A stretch of 64,000 nucleotides of DNA from Anaeromicropila herbilytica (GCF_016591975.1 NZ_AP024169.1:4723001-4787000); one strand, 5' to 3'. Shown: positions 17,575 through 26,468, counted from the first letter of the stretch. Numbers and translations are program-made. The notes: generated by a model not told the origin, from the sequence alone.

Positions 17575-18450
17575 TTACTTTTGAATTTCCTGCTTTGCGA
17601 GATATCCCTCTTTCTTAAACTTAGAACATAGTACTTCAATTCTTTTTGGGATTGCTTTAACCATATGAAGACGAACTGGCATAGACTTTAAATGTTCTAA
17701 TGATAATCCTCTAAGAACAATAACTTTGTTATACTCTTCTGAGAACAAGTCTACCATTGTTGCAACTCCTTCAATTTGTACTCCCTCAAGCTTATCAAAT
17801 CCCTCATATTCCTGATATACTGCTACCGCTACCTCAGGACTTACTGATAGATTAATAAATTTTTCTCCACCTTCACTTAGAAAATAAAGATTATTATTAT
17901 AGTATGTATACTCGATTGGTGTAGCTCTTAGATTACTACCATATCCTGTGCATAATGTACAGGTATTGTGTGACTTTAAGATATTTGCTATTTCCTTCTC
18001 GAGAAGCTCCTGTGGCATATTGGAGGTATCCATAAGTCTTCTCTTCAAATCTCTTAGTTCACGAGCCATTTTCTCATTGTTATCCATACTATAATGAATA
18101 TAATCGCAAAATATATTACACTCACTAAACCTGGTACTAAGTTCCTTCCATTCAAGAGCTATCCTTTTCTCTGTTACCTCATTTCTACTATCTCCATCAA
18201 CAAAAATATAGGTAACTGCTATTAAAATATCTGCAAATTGATTCTTATATTCTTTAATAAATGCATCAAGTTCTTTATTCACGCTCAAAGTGTAGGCATT
18301 AAGCGTAAGAACAAGTTTGTCAATTCCACCAATCTCCCCATGATAATTGTTCAGATGTTGTACAGATGCTGGACCAAACACTTTATGTAGTAAGTCAAGT
18401 AAGTTATTATCAAAGACCTCATCATCATATAGAATTAAGGTACGATTCAT
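17575..18450 (-). CDS. Flavodoxin-like plus pyridoxamine oxidase-like FMN-binding protein
   Basis: 291 residues. Residues about 155-285 resemble the pyridoxamine 5'-phosphate oxidase-like split barrel (SHNTCTLCTGYG, IEYTYYNNNLYFLSEGG, SPEVAVAVYQEY, LEGVQIEGVATMVD), a fold that binds FMN or F420. The N-terminal 140 residues look like a worn flavodoxin fold (MNRTLILYDDEVFDNNLLDLL) with no phosphate loop I can see. The next gene upstream encodes a flavodoxin-ferredoxin protein, so a small redox pair is likely. Exact reaction unknown; the N-terminal call is tentative. Confidence 0.65.
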   Translation of the reverse strand: MNRTLILYDDEVFDNNLLDLLHKVFGPASVQHLNNYHGEIGGIDKLVLTLNAYTLSVNKELDAFIKEYKNQFADILIAVTYIFVDGDSRNEVTEKRIALEWKELSTRFSECNIFCDYIHYSMDNNEKMARELRDLKRRLMDTSNMPQELLEKEIANILKSHNTCTLCTGYGSNLRATPIEYTYYNNNLYFLSEGGEKFINLSVSPEVAVAVYQEYEGFDKLEGVQIEGVATMVDLFSEEYNKVIVLRGLSLEHLKSMPVRLHMVKAIPKRIEVLCSKFKKEGYLAKQEIQK

Positions 18451-18495
18451 ATATTCTCCTCCAATCTTTTACCAGATCAAACCCAGTTCATATTA

Positions 18496-19260
18496 CTACT
18501 TTAAACGTTTATACTGTTCGCATACTCTCTTTTTATATAGGATTGCATTCTTTGGACATATATTAATGCACCTCATACAGAATAAGCATTTCCGACCAAA
18601 CCGTGGTTTACCTCCTTGCATTATGATATTTTTCCTAGGGCATTTCTTAGCGCACGCACCACAACCAGTGCATTGTTTTGAAACAGAATACTTCATACCA
18701 AAGATAGGGAATAGCTTCGTAAAGACAACGCCGGATAGATGCGATACTACTCGAAAGAAAATTCTTGGGCTCTCCTTCATTTCCTTTCCATTAAGAAATT
18801 CTTGAACTAGTGGTTCTAACTCACGATTCAGTTTCTCTAGATTGGCTTGTATCTTCTCCTTATCAGTAAGTGGAAAAGCTTTGAATATTACCATATTGTT
18901 TGCAATTTGAAAACTTTTTGTGACAGTTACCTTGTAATTCTTCCTCTTGAGTATTCGTTCAATCTTACCAAAGTCTGTCTCCAAGTATGCTGCTTGCGTA
19001 CAAAATACCATAGTTGGTATGATCTTATCACTTTTTGGTAACTTCTTTTTTAAGTATCCAATGAAATCTAGAACAGGATATTCATAATATTTTGGACACC
19101 CGAGTATTAGTAGATCAAAAGCATTTGGGTTAATCTTATACTTTTCTTCAATTGAATGAACCTCTGATTTTATTCCTGAATCATTCATAATTGAACCAAT
19201 TTTCTTAGCTACATATTCTGTGTTACCAGTACCACTAAAATAAAGTATCAAAGCCTTCAT
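18496..19260 (-). CDS. EFR1-type flavodoxin-ferredoxin protein
   Basis: 254 residues. An N-terminal flavodoxin domain with phosphate loop YFSGTGNTEYV (about 7-17) binds FMN. Two [4Fe-4S] clusters are bound at the C-terminus by Cys197, 200, 203, 207 (CTGCGACAKKCP) and Cys225, 228, 231, 235 (CLFCMRCINICP). A soluble electron carrier of obligate anaerobes. It lies 45 bp upstream of the FMN-binding protein gene on the same strand, so the two probably exchange electrons. Confidence 0.9.
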   Translation of the reverse strand: MKALILYFSGTGNTEYVAKKIGSIMNDSGIKSEVHSIEEKYKINPNAFDLLILGCPKYYEYPVLDFIGYLKKKLPKSDKIIPTMVFCTQAAYLETDFGKIERILKRKNYKVTVTKSFQIANNMVIFKAFPLTDKEKIQANLEKLNRELEPLVQEFLNGKEMKESPRIFFRVVSHLSGVVFTKLFPIFGMKYSVSKQCTGCGACAKKCPRKNIIMQGGKPRFGRKCLFCMRCINICPKNAILYKKRVCEQYKRLK

Positions 19261-19372
19261 ACTGCATTCTCCTATTTTTATAAAATAATATTCTTAGTTA
19301 TAGGTAGTATATCATATCTCAAGTATCTTTTCCATTATTTTACTTTCTCGTGATGTATATTAACGAAAAATA

Positions 19373-19410
19373 GATGTCTTTCAGACAGTTAACTCTATCC
19401 GAAAGACATC
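19373..19410 (-). terminator. Terminator after the DUF2442 gene
   Basis: A 10-bp stem GATGTCTTTC/GAAAGACATC with an 18-base loop is followed on the minus strand by TATTTTTC. It lies about 50 bases behind the stop codon. Confidence 0.75.
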
Positions 19411-19458
19411 CTACCAATTGTCTTATTATCACTATTTTATATTTTTATATATCCAATT

Positions 19459-19734
19459 TTATACTATTCTATCTTCTATCGCTTGTAATGCATAAAGCGT
19501 TTCTGGATCGATATCAATACACTTCCTAGTATCTCTATTTCCTGATAAATCCCATGCCAGAGTATCATTCATAATTGTGCAAGTATTCATAAAAACATTC
19601 TTATCTTTTAATGGTTGAAAAATTTCTTTCTCCAATAACGGTTCAACATGATACAGAACAATCTTTCCGTCTTCAAAATGAACAGTAACCGTATAATTTT
19701 CATTTGGTGCTACTTGAACTATTTCAGGAAACAT
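19459..19734 (-). CDS. DUF2442 protein
   Basis: 91 residues. The pattern NYTVTVHFEDGKIVLYHVEPLL followed by LAWDLSGNRDTRKCIDIDPETLY (residues about 13-85) is that of DUF2442. Such genes usually follow a DUF4160 gene, in pairs proposed to be toxin-antitoxin-like. Here the DUF4160 partner upstream is broken, so this copy may be an orphan. Start ATG 19734 follows GGAGG. Confidence 0.85.
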   Translation of the reverse strand: MFPEIVQVAPNENYTVTVHFEDGKIVLYHVEPLLEKEIFQPLKDKNVFMNTCTIMNDTLAWDLSGNRDTRKCIDIDPETLYALQAIEDRIV

Positions 19735-19751
19735 ATCTTCTCACCTCCAAA

Positions 19752-19972
19752 TTATATCAATGGACTGATTCCATTCAATGGCTTTCCATCTTTTGATAAT
19801 TCCCAATTTTGCATTAATTCATCCTGATGAATCACACACCAAGCTAATACCAGTTTAAGTTGTCTGGATGGCAATACACCTTTTATTACTCTAGCATTAC
19901 AAATATCCACCAAAGCTTTATTTCCCCATCAATTATATTTCTATAAGTATTTTACTACAGTTCCATAAAAAA
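19752..19972 (-). pseudogene. DUF4160 gene remnant
   Basis: One frame reads WGNKALVDICNARVI, then GVLPSRQLKLVLAWC, then HQDELMQNWELSKDGKPLNG and ISPLI, which is the C-terminal two thirds of a DUF4160 protein. Upstream in the same frame FFYGTVVKYL (19941-19972) matches the usual N-terminal FYG-x-x-V, but stop codons follow at 19941-19943 and 19929-19931 and the H-x-P-H-x-H segment is gone. No start codon serves the rest. The normal partner DUF2442 follows 17 bp downstream. Confidence 0.7.
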
Positions 19973-20040
19973 ATACACAAAAATCCTCATAGGTCTAAAT
20001 CAATCCTTTGATTATGATGTGAGTTGCCCGACGAATGATG

Positions 20041-21408
20041 TTATCTTGTGGTGGCATTCGGTCTATTTTCTATAGATATATTACTATTTGCCCATATCAT
20101 CCTATCATTTTTCCATATAAAATAAATACAAACTGGCATTGTAATCATCTCCGTCACTGGTGCGACCATCCACACCCCTGTCATACCAAATAGAACTGGA
20201 AAGAAAGCGATACAAATCAATAACACAATAAGCCCTCGCATAACAGATATCGTAGCAGACTCTTTTGCTCTTCCAATCGACGTAAAATAAAAGCATGTAA
20301 TAGTATTAATACCGGAAAACAGAAAGGAAAGTGTAAAAATTGTAATACCTGATTGAACCATCTCTTTTACCGCTTCACTTTTTACAAATATACCACTATA
20401 CCAGCCTGAGAGAAAGAACATGACACAAAACACAATCACTCCTGCAACAAACACATACCCATTTGTACTTTTTCGAATGCTTTTCGCTAGATTCTTATCC
20501 CCTGCTCCATACGTAAAACTGACGAGCGGACATATTCCCTGTCCAAATCCAATCAGAATCATGCTAAATACATATGAGATATACCCAACAATCGTAAATG
20601 CTGTTACACCATCCACTCCAATATTTCGCATGATTACTAAGTTGTATAAGAACATCGTGATACTCATTGAGATCTCCCCGATAAATTCTGAAAAACCAAT
20701 CATTACTGTTCTTATTGCTACTTCTCTAACGAATTGAAACCTTTTAAACTTGAACACACTTGATTTACGAATAAAATAGTATAGAATGCACAGTAAGCAA
20801 AGACACGACGAAAGTAAGGATGCCAACGCAATCCCCTCAATCCCCATATGCAATTTTCCTGCAAAAAGATCATCTAAGATTATATTGCCTACCACATTCA
20901 GGATACTTATCTTCATAAAAAACTGTGGATTACCTTCCCCTCGAATGAACATACCAAATGCATTATTAATTACCAGTACAGGGAGTTCCACTAACATAAT
21001 CATATAGTATCCCAAAAAGTAATGCGCCACTTGATCATCCACCTTTAGAATACTTAAGATAGGTCGAAACGATACCCATGCCAATAAACTTACTCCAAAG
21101 GTAACCAATACGGTTGTAAACATAGTCTGATTAAATATCTTATTGCACTTCTCCTTATCTCCTTCTCCAAGTGCCATACCTGCAAGTGAACTTCCACCTA
21201 CTGATAGCATAAGTCCCAGCCCAAGGTACAGATAGACAATAGGAAGTCCTAGATTAATTGCTGCAATTCCTTCCTTACCAACATAACGTCCCGTAAAGAA
21301 CCCATCTGCTATTGTTATCAATGACGTCAGCACCATCGCAATAATTGCTGGAACTGAAAACTTAAATATCATTTTTCCTCTGTTATTTCTGATCTTCTCT
21401 AAATCCAT
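20041..21408 (-). CDS. MATE-family multidrug efflux pump
   Basis: 455 residues with 12 predicted membrane helices. The N-terminus IFKFSVPAIIAMVLTSLITIADGFF and the segment VGKEGIAAINLGLPIVY are typical of the DinF/NorM branch, and a repeat of the pattern starts near residue 225. MATE pumps use Na+ or H+ gradients to expel cationic drugs. The start codon (ATG 21408) follows AAGGAG 8 bases earlier, but that site lies inside the 3' arm of a 25-bp hairpin. An AraC/GyrI-like regulator gene precedes it. Confidence 0.93.
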   Translation of the reverse strand: MDLEKIRNNRGKMIFKFSVPAIIAMVLTSLITIADGFFTGRYVGKEGIAAINLGLPIVYLYLGLGLMLSVGGSSLAGMALGEGDKEKCNKIFNQTMFTTVLVTFGVSLLAWVSFRPILSILKVDDQVAHYFLGYYMIMLVELPVLVINNAFGMFIRGEGNPQFFMKISILNVVGNIILDDLFAGKLHMGIEGIALASLLSSCLCLLCILYYFIRKSSVFKFKRFQFVREVAIRTVMIGFSEFIGEISMSITMFLYNLVIMRNIGVDGVTAFTIVGYISYVFSMILIGFGQGICPLVSFTYGAGDKNLAKSIRKSTNGYVFVAGVIVFCVMFFLSGWYSGIFVKSEAVKEMVQSGITIFTLSFLFSGINTITCFYFTSIGRAKESATISVMRGLIVLLICIAFFPVLFGMTGVWMVAPVTEMITMPVCIYFIWKNDRMIWANSNISIENRPNATTR

Positions 21409-21411
21409 AAA

Positions 21412-21471
21412 AATAACTCCTTTCTTAATGGCATCTCTAATTGTCAGATACCATTATAGAAAAGAGTTATT
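21412..21471 (-). promoter_or_regulatory. Long hairpin covering the MATE ribosome binding site
   Basis: Arms 21412-21436 and 21446-21471 pair over about 25 bp with one bulge and two mismatches and a 9-base loop. The 3' arm on the mRNA contains AAGGAGTTATT, the Shine-Dalgarno of the MATE gene, and is followed by TTTATGG. The structure could end transcription from the AraC gene, hide the ribosome binding site, or both. Confidence 0.75.
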
Positions 21472-21564
21472 AAATATACTTATGAATTCTTGCTCTATTG
21501 TAATTGTTCAGTACCATCATTTCATGATTAAATAGATTCTGAGTAACTACGCTTTATTTATATG

Positions 21565-22398
21565 TTATTCAATTGGAATGTAAATATCCAAAGCCATATA
21601 CATCGTATCGCAATTGATATCACCGTAACATTCAAAGCCATATCTTTTATCTATCCTATGATTGCTCAATGGAATCCACACATTAAAGAGACTTTGATAT
21701 GCACCATAGATCTGCCAAGGATATCCCTTAAAATGATAAACTGCGTACTTACCTCCCTCAATAATGCAGGTATTTGGCAGTGTACAACTTCGGTCAACGC
21801 TCATGCAAATATCATAAAGGCAGCTATTCGCATCCGTAATAGACACATCATCAAAGGTTCTCTCCAATAACAGTGTACTATTTGTCTGATAATCCTTATA
21901 CCTATCCAAGAATTCCGTCCAGTCCTCACTTAGATTCTTATAATTTCCAATGCGTCTTTCATAGATCACATATTGATCTTCGATTATCTCAATTGTTATC
22001 TTCTCATTACACTCTTCCAATGTATCTATCTTATTTACTGTATTCGGATAAAAAGGATGTAGTATGGATTTCTGGGCAATCTTTTTGCGAAATTCAATCG
22101 GCGTAGCCTTATGATGCTGCTTGAAAGCTGCGCTATAGTTGGGTGGACTATATCCATAATCATATCCGATGTCTGTGATTGATTTCACTCTCTCTACTTT
22201 TAGGCGAAATGCACTTTGTTCTAGCTTTACTCGCTTAATAAAAGCATAAATACTCTCACCTGTTTCTTCCTTAAATACCCGACTGAAATAATATTTTGAA
22301 AAATGGCAGTAATCTGCTACGTCTTCAATGGATATCTCTTCCCCAATATGCTCCATAATATAGCTAATCGCTTGATTTACTACTTCGTTTGTAATCAT
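21565..22398 (-). CDS. AraC-family regulator with GyrI-like effector domain
   Basis: 277 residues. Two helix-turn-helix units in residues 1-105 (ISIEDVADYCHFSKYYFSRVFKE; SITDIGYDYGYSPPNYSAAFKQHH), then a GyrI-like small-molecule domain (about 120-277) with YVIYERRIGNY and ending ALDIYIPIE. Rob/SoxS-type proteins with this layout switch on efflux genes when they bind drugs. It lies 156 bp upstream of a MATE pump on the same strand, the probable target. Confidence 0.92.
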   Translation of the reverse strand: MITNEVVNQAISYIMEHIGEEISIEDVADYCHFSKYYFSRVFKEETGESIYAFIKRVKLEQSAFRLKVERVKSITDIGYDYGYSPPNYSAAFKQHHKATPIEFRKKIAQKSILHPFYPNTVNKIDTLEECNEKITIEIIEDQYVIYERRIGNYKNLSEDWTEFLDRYKDYQTNSTLLLERTFDDVSITDANSCLYDICMSVDRSCTLPNTCIIEGGKYAVYHFKGYPWQIYGAYQSLFNVWIPLSNHRIDKRYGFECYGDINCDTMYMALDIYIPIE

Positions 22399-22438
22399 TA
22401 TTTATCACCACCAATTTTATCTTCTTATGTCTCTTGTA

Positions 22439-23137
22439 TTATTTAATTTTAAATGTATTTATCATAGCCTGAATTCTAGCACCATAACCTTCTGTTGCTT
22501 CTACAAAATACTGAACTTCTATATTGTATATATATGTGCCCTTTTTAATAATGTAATTATTAAGTATAATAGAATTCCACTTTGTACCAGCCTGGGCAGA
22601 TAGCATCGTACCTTTATATTTCCCAATGGTAGCATTTTTCGTTATCTTAGTTTTAAATCCATTAGCTGAACGTGTTTTGGATAATTTCTTTACATAATCA
22701 GAAGCACTTTTATTCTTAATTTTACTTATACTAAAGTACACATATGGATAGATTGCTGGATCCGAATTGTCTGCTATATAACTATCAACCCCGTCTTTTG
22801 CTGAATATTTGAATTCAGTACCATATACAATTTCATATCCATCTCCTTTATGAAGCAACCCCTTAACTTTCTCTTTTACCCCTTCAACTTCGACCGTGTA
22901 TGATGCAGGTTTATCTTTTGTTTCTGATTTGTCTTTCTCTGTCTCATCGGTTGTAGCTTCGGTTGCCTTAGTTTTTTTATCTACTTCAGATGCTTTTTTC
23001 GATGCACTTAGATTACTTACATTTTCAAGAGATACATTCTCTTTAATAACAACTGGTTTCTTTTCAATCTCAGCTCTTGAACACCCTAATGATCCAAAGA
23101 CAGTGATGACACATAATAACATTATTGCTTTTTTCAT
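22439..23137 (-). CDS. Putative lipoprotein
   Basis: 232 residues from ATG 23137. Signal peptide MKKAIMLLCVITVFGSLGC with lipobox cysteine at 19. Residues 20-75 are a Lys/Glu/Thr-rich linker, then a globular domain of about 150 residues (YEIVYGTEFKYSAKDGVDSY ... KISKIKNKSASDYVKKL) that I do not recognise by name. Anchored outside the membrane. The promoter region carries paired GTTGTAAC sites, and a two-component system is encoded just upstream in the same direction, which likely controls it. Confidence 0.75.
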   Translation of the reverse strand: MKKAIMLLCVITVFGSLGCSRAEIEKKPVVIKENVSLENVSNLSASKKASEVDKKTKATEATTDETEKDKSETKDKPASYTVEVEGVKEKVKGLLHKGDGYEIVYGTEFKYSAKDGVDSYIADNSDPAIYPYVYFSISKIKNKSASDYVKKLSKTRSANGFKTKITKNATIGKYKGTMLSAQAGTKWNSIILNNYIIKKGTYIYNIEVQYFVEATEGYGARIQAMINTFKIK

Positions 23138-23140
23138 ATT

Positions 23141-23167
23141 ACTCCCATCCGTCGCCTGTGGCGACAT
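23141..23167. repeat. Short palindromic repeat, second copy
   Basis: Contains GTCGCCACAGGCGAC (23151-23165) next to GGATGGGAG. The same arrangement, GTCGCCAAAGGCGAC next to AGATGGGAG, is at 16425-16449. In this copy GGGAG serves as ribosome binding site of the lipoprotein gene, so the element sits in the 5' leader. Confidence 0.55.
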
Positions 23168-23177
23168 TTATAACATA

Positions 23178-23261
23178 ATATTTAACAGTTCTTACCTGTT
23201 AAATATAGTATAGCTACCGAATTTATCAAACTCACAATAAAGTTGTAACAGTGTTGTAAAC
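23178..23261 (-). promoter_or_regulatory. Lipoprotein promoter with regulator sites
   Basis: Minus-strand -35 TTGATA (23224-23229) and -10 TATATT (23202-23207) are 16 bp apart. Upstream lie direct repeats GTTTACAAC and GTTACAAC (23253-23261 and 23242-23249), 11 bp in register, as expected for an OmpR-family dimer. An 11-bp inverted repeat ATATTTAACAG/CTGTTAAATAT (23178-23206) overlaps the -10 box and could be an operator or a leader hairpin. Confidence 0.6.
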
Positions 23262-23281
23262 AAATAAATCCGATTCATTAT

Positions 23282-24661
23282 CTAGTCATTAAGTGTAATA
23301 ATGATAGTAGTACCTTCACCAAGTGTAGAAAGAATCTCAATACTACCACCATGCAATGCTACAATCTTACTGCATATAGATAAGCCAAGACCTGCACCAC
23401 CTGTTTTTCTGGATCTTGATTTATCAATTCTGTAAAAAGGCTTAGTTACTTTTTCCAGCTTGTCTTCTGGTATTCCCATCCCCGAATCCTGAATGATTAC
23501 CTTGGAGATATTATTTTGACAATAGATTTTGATATGAATATGACCTCCCATATCCATCGCTTGTATACTATTCTTAACTAGATTACTTAAAAGCATATGA
23601 AAAAGAGTTCGATCTACCATAAGATAGTCTACCAATATTTCTTTTGTAACATTTATTTTCTGATTCATTAACTCATGATAAAAGGTTTGACGAAGTTCTT
23701 CAACCATTTCTTCACAAAAGTACTTCTGGCGCTCAATATTATGCTCTCTTGCAAAACTAAGCACCATTAATTTAGAATACATATCCCTTATTCTTTTCGA
23801 TTCAGAATGAATATACATTGCAGCCGTTCTCTTCTGCTCTTCAGAAGCATTTGCACTTAATAAGAAACTAGAATATCCTTGAATCGACGTTAACGGAGTA
23901 TTCATTTCATGGGATAAATCATCGATAAATGTCTGCAGTTCCTTTGCTCTTTCTTCTAACTCCTGTGTTCTATCCTTTACATCCCTTGCCATCTGATTAA
24001 AAGCATTGGCAACATCTCGGAATTCCTTATCATGCTCAGACAAAGAGATATCATATTTACCTGTGGATACAGCCATTACCCCCTTATGCAGAGCATTCAG
24101 AGGGCGAGTGATCCATTTTGAGCAAAGGTAAGAAAAAACACCAAGGAAACAGGTAAGAATAATAAGCATAATGGAATACAGTGTAATACTGTTATTCTTT
24201 GCTGTATATATCTCGCTAATGTCCCTAGCATATAGAAGTATGACATTGTCATACATCTGTTTCGATATTAGAATATAGTCATTGGAAGTGGAATGAATCA
24301 CCTGAGCGATCTTTTCTTTCTTCTTAACGGATAGCAACTTTTTATATGAATCCAGTTTTACGGAAGAAAAATTATTGTAAACATATTTGCTGTCCTTATA
24401 TAACCCTAAATAGATTCCCCTGCTCTTATAATAATCTCCATATCGATCCATAATAACCGTAAGAGTATCTGTCGATGCTCCTGAAAAATCCAGACTATTA
24501 CTTAATGAAGTTGCAATCAGTTCGAATTCCCCTAGATCTCTTTCCTTTTCTCTATTCATGCTGATGATATGATTCTCGTTAATGATATATGTAATGCTAA
24601 TTGTTAGCGTGGATAAGGATAACACTAGAATGCTCAGAAATATTTTAACCCATAACTTCAC
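23282..24661 (-). CDS. Sensor histidine kinase
   Basis: 459 residues. Membrane helices near 7-27 and 158-180 flank a 130-residue outside sensor. HAMP about 181-235, a heptad stretch, then His251 in DDLSHEMNTPLTSIQGYSS, N box NLVKNSIQAM, G1 DSGMGIPE and G2 GGAGLGLSI. Its frame overlaps the response regulator gene by 4 bp, so they are translated together. Confidence 0.95.
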   Translation of the reverse strand: MKLWVKIFLSILVLSLSTLTISITYIINENHIISMNREKERDLGEFELIATSLSNSLDFSGASTDTLTVIMDRYGDYYKSRGIYLGLYKDSKYVYNNFSSVKLDSYKKLLSVKKKEKIAQVIHSTSNDYILISKQMYDNVILLYARDISEIYTAKNNSITLYSIMLIILTCFLGVFSYLCSKWITRPLNALHKGVMAVSTGKYDISLSEHDKEFRDVANAFNQMARDVKDRTQELEERAKELQTFIDDLSHEMNTPLTSIQGYSSFLLSANASEEQKRTAAMYIHSESKRIRDMYSKLMVLSFAREHNIERQKYFCEEMVEELRQTFYHELMNQKINVTKEILVDYLMVDRTLFHMLLSNLVKNSIQAMDMGGHIHIKIYCQNNISKVIIQDSGMGIPEDKLEKVTKPFYRIDKSRSRKTGGAGLGLSICSKIVALHGGSIEILSTLGEGTTIIITLND

Positions 24662-25320
24662 GTTCTAGGTACCTCCAATCTGTAACCAAATTTATACACG
24701 GTTTTAATAATATCCTCCCACCCTAATTTCTTTCGAAGTCTTTGAATATGCATATCAACCGTTCTGGTTTCGCCACTGTAATCATACCCCCATGCAATAC
24801 TAAGTAGCTGTTCCCTTGTGAGCGCAAGATTTTGATTCTGAATCATTGCTTCAAGGAGTGAGTATTCTTGTGCAGTCAATTCGATTTCCTTATCATTTTT
24901 AAGTACCAGATGCTTTTTCATATCAACAACAACATTATTATAAGTAAATATATTTTTATCTTTCCCCTCTCTTCTTAGAACTACATCAATTCTTACTATT
25001 AATTCCAAAGTCTCAAAGGGTTTAATAATATAGTCCTCAGCACCTAACTGCAAACCTTTCACTCTATCCGTCAATGAATTTTTAGCGGATAAATAAATAA
25101 CAGGAATAGTTGACTTTTTAAAATCATCAATTAATTCAAAACCATCTTTTCCTGGAAGCATAATATCTAATAAACACAGATCAAAATGCTCTGTCCGTAT
25201 TTTCTCCAGAGCTTCCTTCCCATCAAAAGCCTGCTCAGTTGTATGTCCTACCATGGTAAGGTTCATTACAATTAGGTCACTAATGGACTTTTCATCATCT
25301 ACGATAAGTATGTGCCCCAT
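24658..25320 (-). CDS. OmpR-family response regulator
   Basis: 220 residues. Receiver with VDDE, Asp52 in LCLLDIMLPGKDG, IPVIYLSAKN and KPFETLEL; winged helix with GETRTVDMHIQRLRKKLGW and IIKTVYKFGYRLEV. Partner of the kinase encoded after it. The paired GTTGTAAC sites before the lipoprotein gene downstream are a plausible target. Confidence 0.95.
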   Translation of the reverse strand: MGHILIVDDEKSISDLIVMNLTMVGHTTEQAFDGKEALEKIRTEHFDLCLLDIMLPGKDGFELIDDFKKSTIPVIYLSAKNSLTDRVKGLQLGAEDYIIKPFETLELIVRIDVVLRREGKDKNIFTYNNVVVDMKKHLVLKNDKEIELTAQEYSLLEAMIQNQNLALTREQLLSIAWGYDYSGETRTVDMHIQRLRKKLGWEDIIKTVYKFGYRLEVPRT

Positions 25321-25854
25321 AAAAACTCCTTTATTTTTATTACTAACACGATTTGTAATCTAGTTATAGATTCCGTAATATTAAAAAGCTATAACCAATT
25401 AATAATAGTCCGTTCATTGCTATTATTTTATCATGGTTACCAATAATTGTATATGATGTATTTTTCTGATGCTCTCTATTCGTAACATCTTTATAAGAAC
25501 CTCTTTCATTTGTAGAAGAATACATTTTGAAACTCATACCCTCACATAGATTATTTACAATAGGGTATTTTTAATATATACCACCTTCGGTCAATTTATA
25601 GAAAGGTTTTATATATATTAAGTGACACACAACAGACATATTTATATCACTTTTTGTTCACAAAGCTAACATATAATAGAGTTGTAAGTACTTAATATAC
25701 TGAGAGAAATTTATTATGAATCCAAGTATGTGTTTACACTAAGCTTTTTGGATGCCACGAAAAGAGAATCATTCCACGAAAACTTACTGTATAATCATAT
25801 CATTTGATGTGCTTATATGGCAGAAAATCTAGTATATGAAATGAGGATTACGAT
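25321..25854. other. Divergent intergenic region
   Basis: About 530 bp between the divergent response regulator and secreted-protein genes, so it should hold both promoters. Visible items are a TATAAT hexamer at about 25790 some 65 bases before the plus-strand start, with no good -35, and an inverted repeat ATACCCT/AGGGTAT near 25540-25570. No gene seen. Confidence 0.4.
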
Positions 25855-26460
25855 ATGAAAAAAGGAAAAATAATTGGTATAGGTATAATATCAGCATTAA
25901 TTTTGCCTACTACACTTAATGTGGTGCAAATTCCACAGTACAGCAATGTGGCCATCGTTGAAGCAGCAACAGTCAAATTGTCACAGACCGTTTTGAATCT
26001 GAAAGTCAAACAAACTTATAATCTTAAAATAATTGGTACAACCAAAAAAGTAACCTGGTCATCTAACAAATCATCTGTAGCTTCGGTATCAACCTCCGGT
26101 AAAGTAACTGCTAAGAACAAAGGGACTGCCACCATTACCGCCACCGTTGGTAGTAAAAAGTATACCTGCAAGGTTACCGTAAAAACCGTATATGCAGATG
26201 GTACTTATACTGGCACCGGTATTGGTTTCCGTAATGGAACTACGAAGGTTTCGGTTATATTGAAGAATGATGTCATCACAAATATTAGCGTTCTATCTAA
26301 TCAAGATACATCCAGATTTTTCAATTATGCAAAACCAATAGTTATTGGTGAGATTATGGATTCACAATCCACTAATGTGGATGCGGTATCTGGTGCAACA
26401 TATTCCAGCAATGGTATCATGGATGCTGTAGCAAATGCACTGAGTAAAGCAAAGAATTAA
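25855..26460 (+). CDS. Secreted Big_2 plus flavinylated FMN-binding protein
   Basis: 201 residues. Signal peptide about 1-37 (hydrophobic core IIGIGIISALILPTTL, cut near VEAA). Residues 38-112 form a bacterial Ig-like (Big_2) domain with VTWSSNKSSVASVSTSG and GTATITATVG. Residues 113-200 are an FMN_bind domain ending in DAVSGATYSS; Thr182 of SGAT is where ApbE attaches FMN covalently in this family. That makes it an extracellular electron carrier held near the wall. No ApbE gene is in the window. Start ATG 25855 follows GAGGA; one of few plus-strand genes. Confidence 0.88.
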   Translation: MKKGKIIGIGIISALILPTTLNVVQIPQYSNVAIVEAATVKLSQTVLNLKVKQTYNLKIIGTTKKVTWSSNKSSVASVSTSGKVTAKNKGTATITATVGSKKYTCKVTVKTVYADGTYTGTGIGFRNGTTKVSVILKNDVITNISVLSNQDTSRFFNYAKPIVIGEIMDSQSTNVDAVSGATYSSNGIMDAVANALSKAKN

Positions 26461-26468
26461 CTGGTAAA

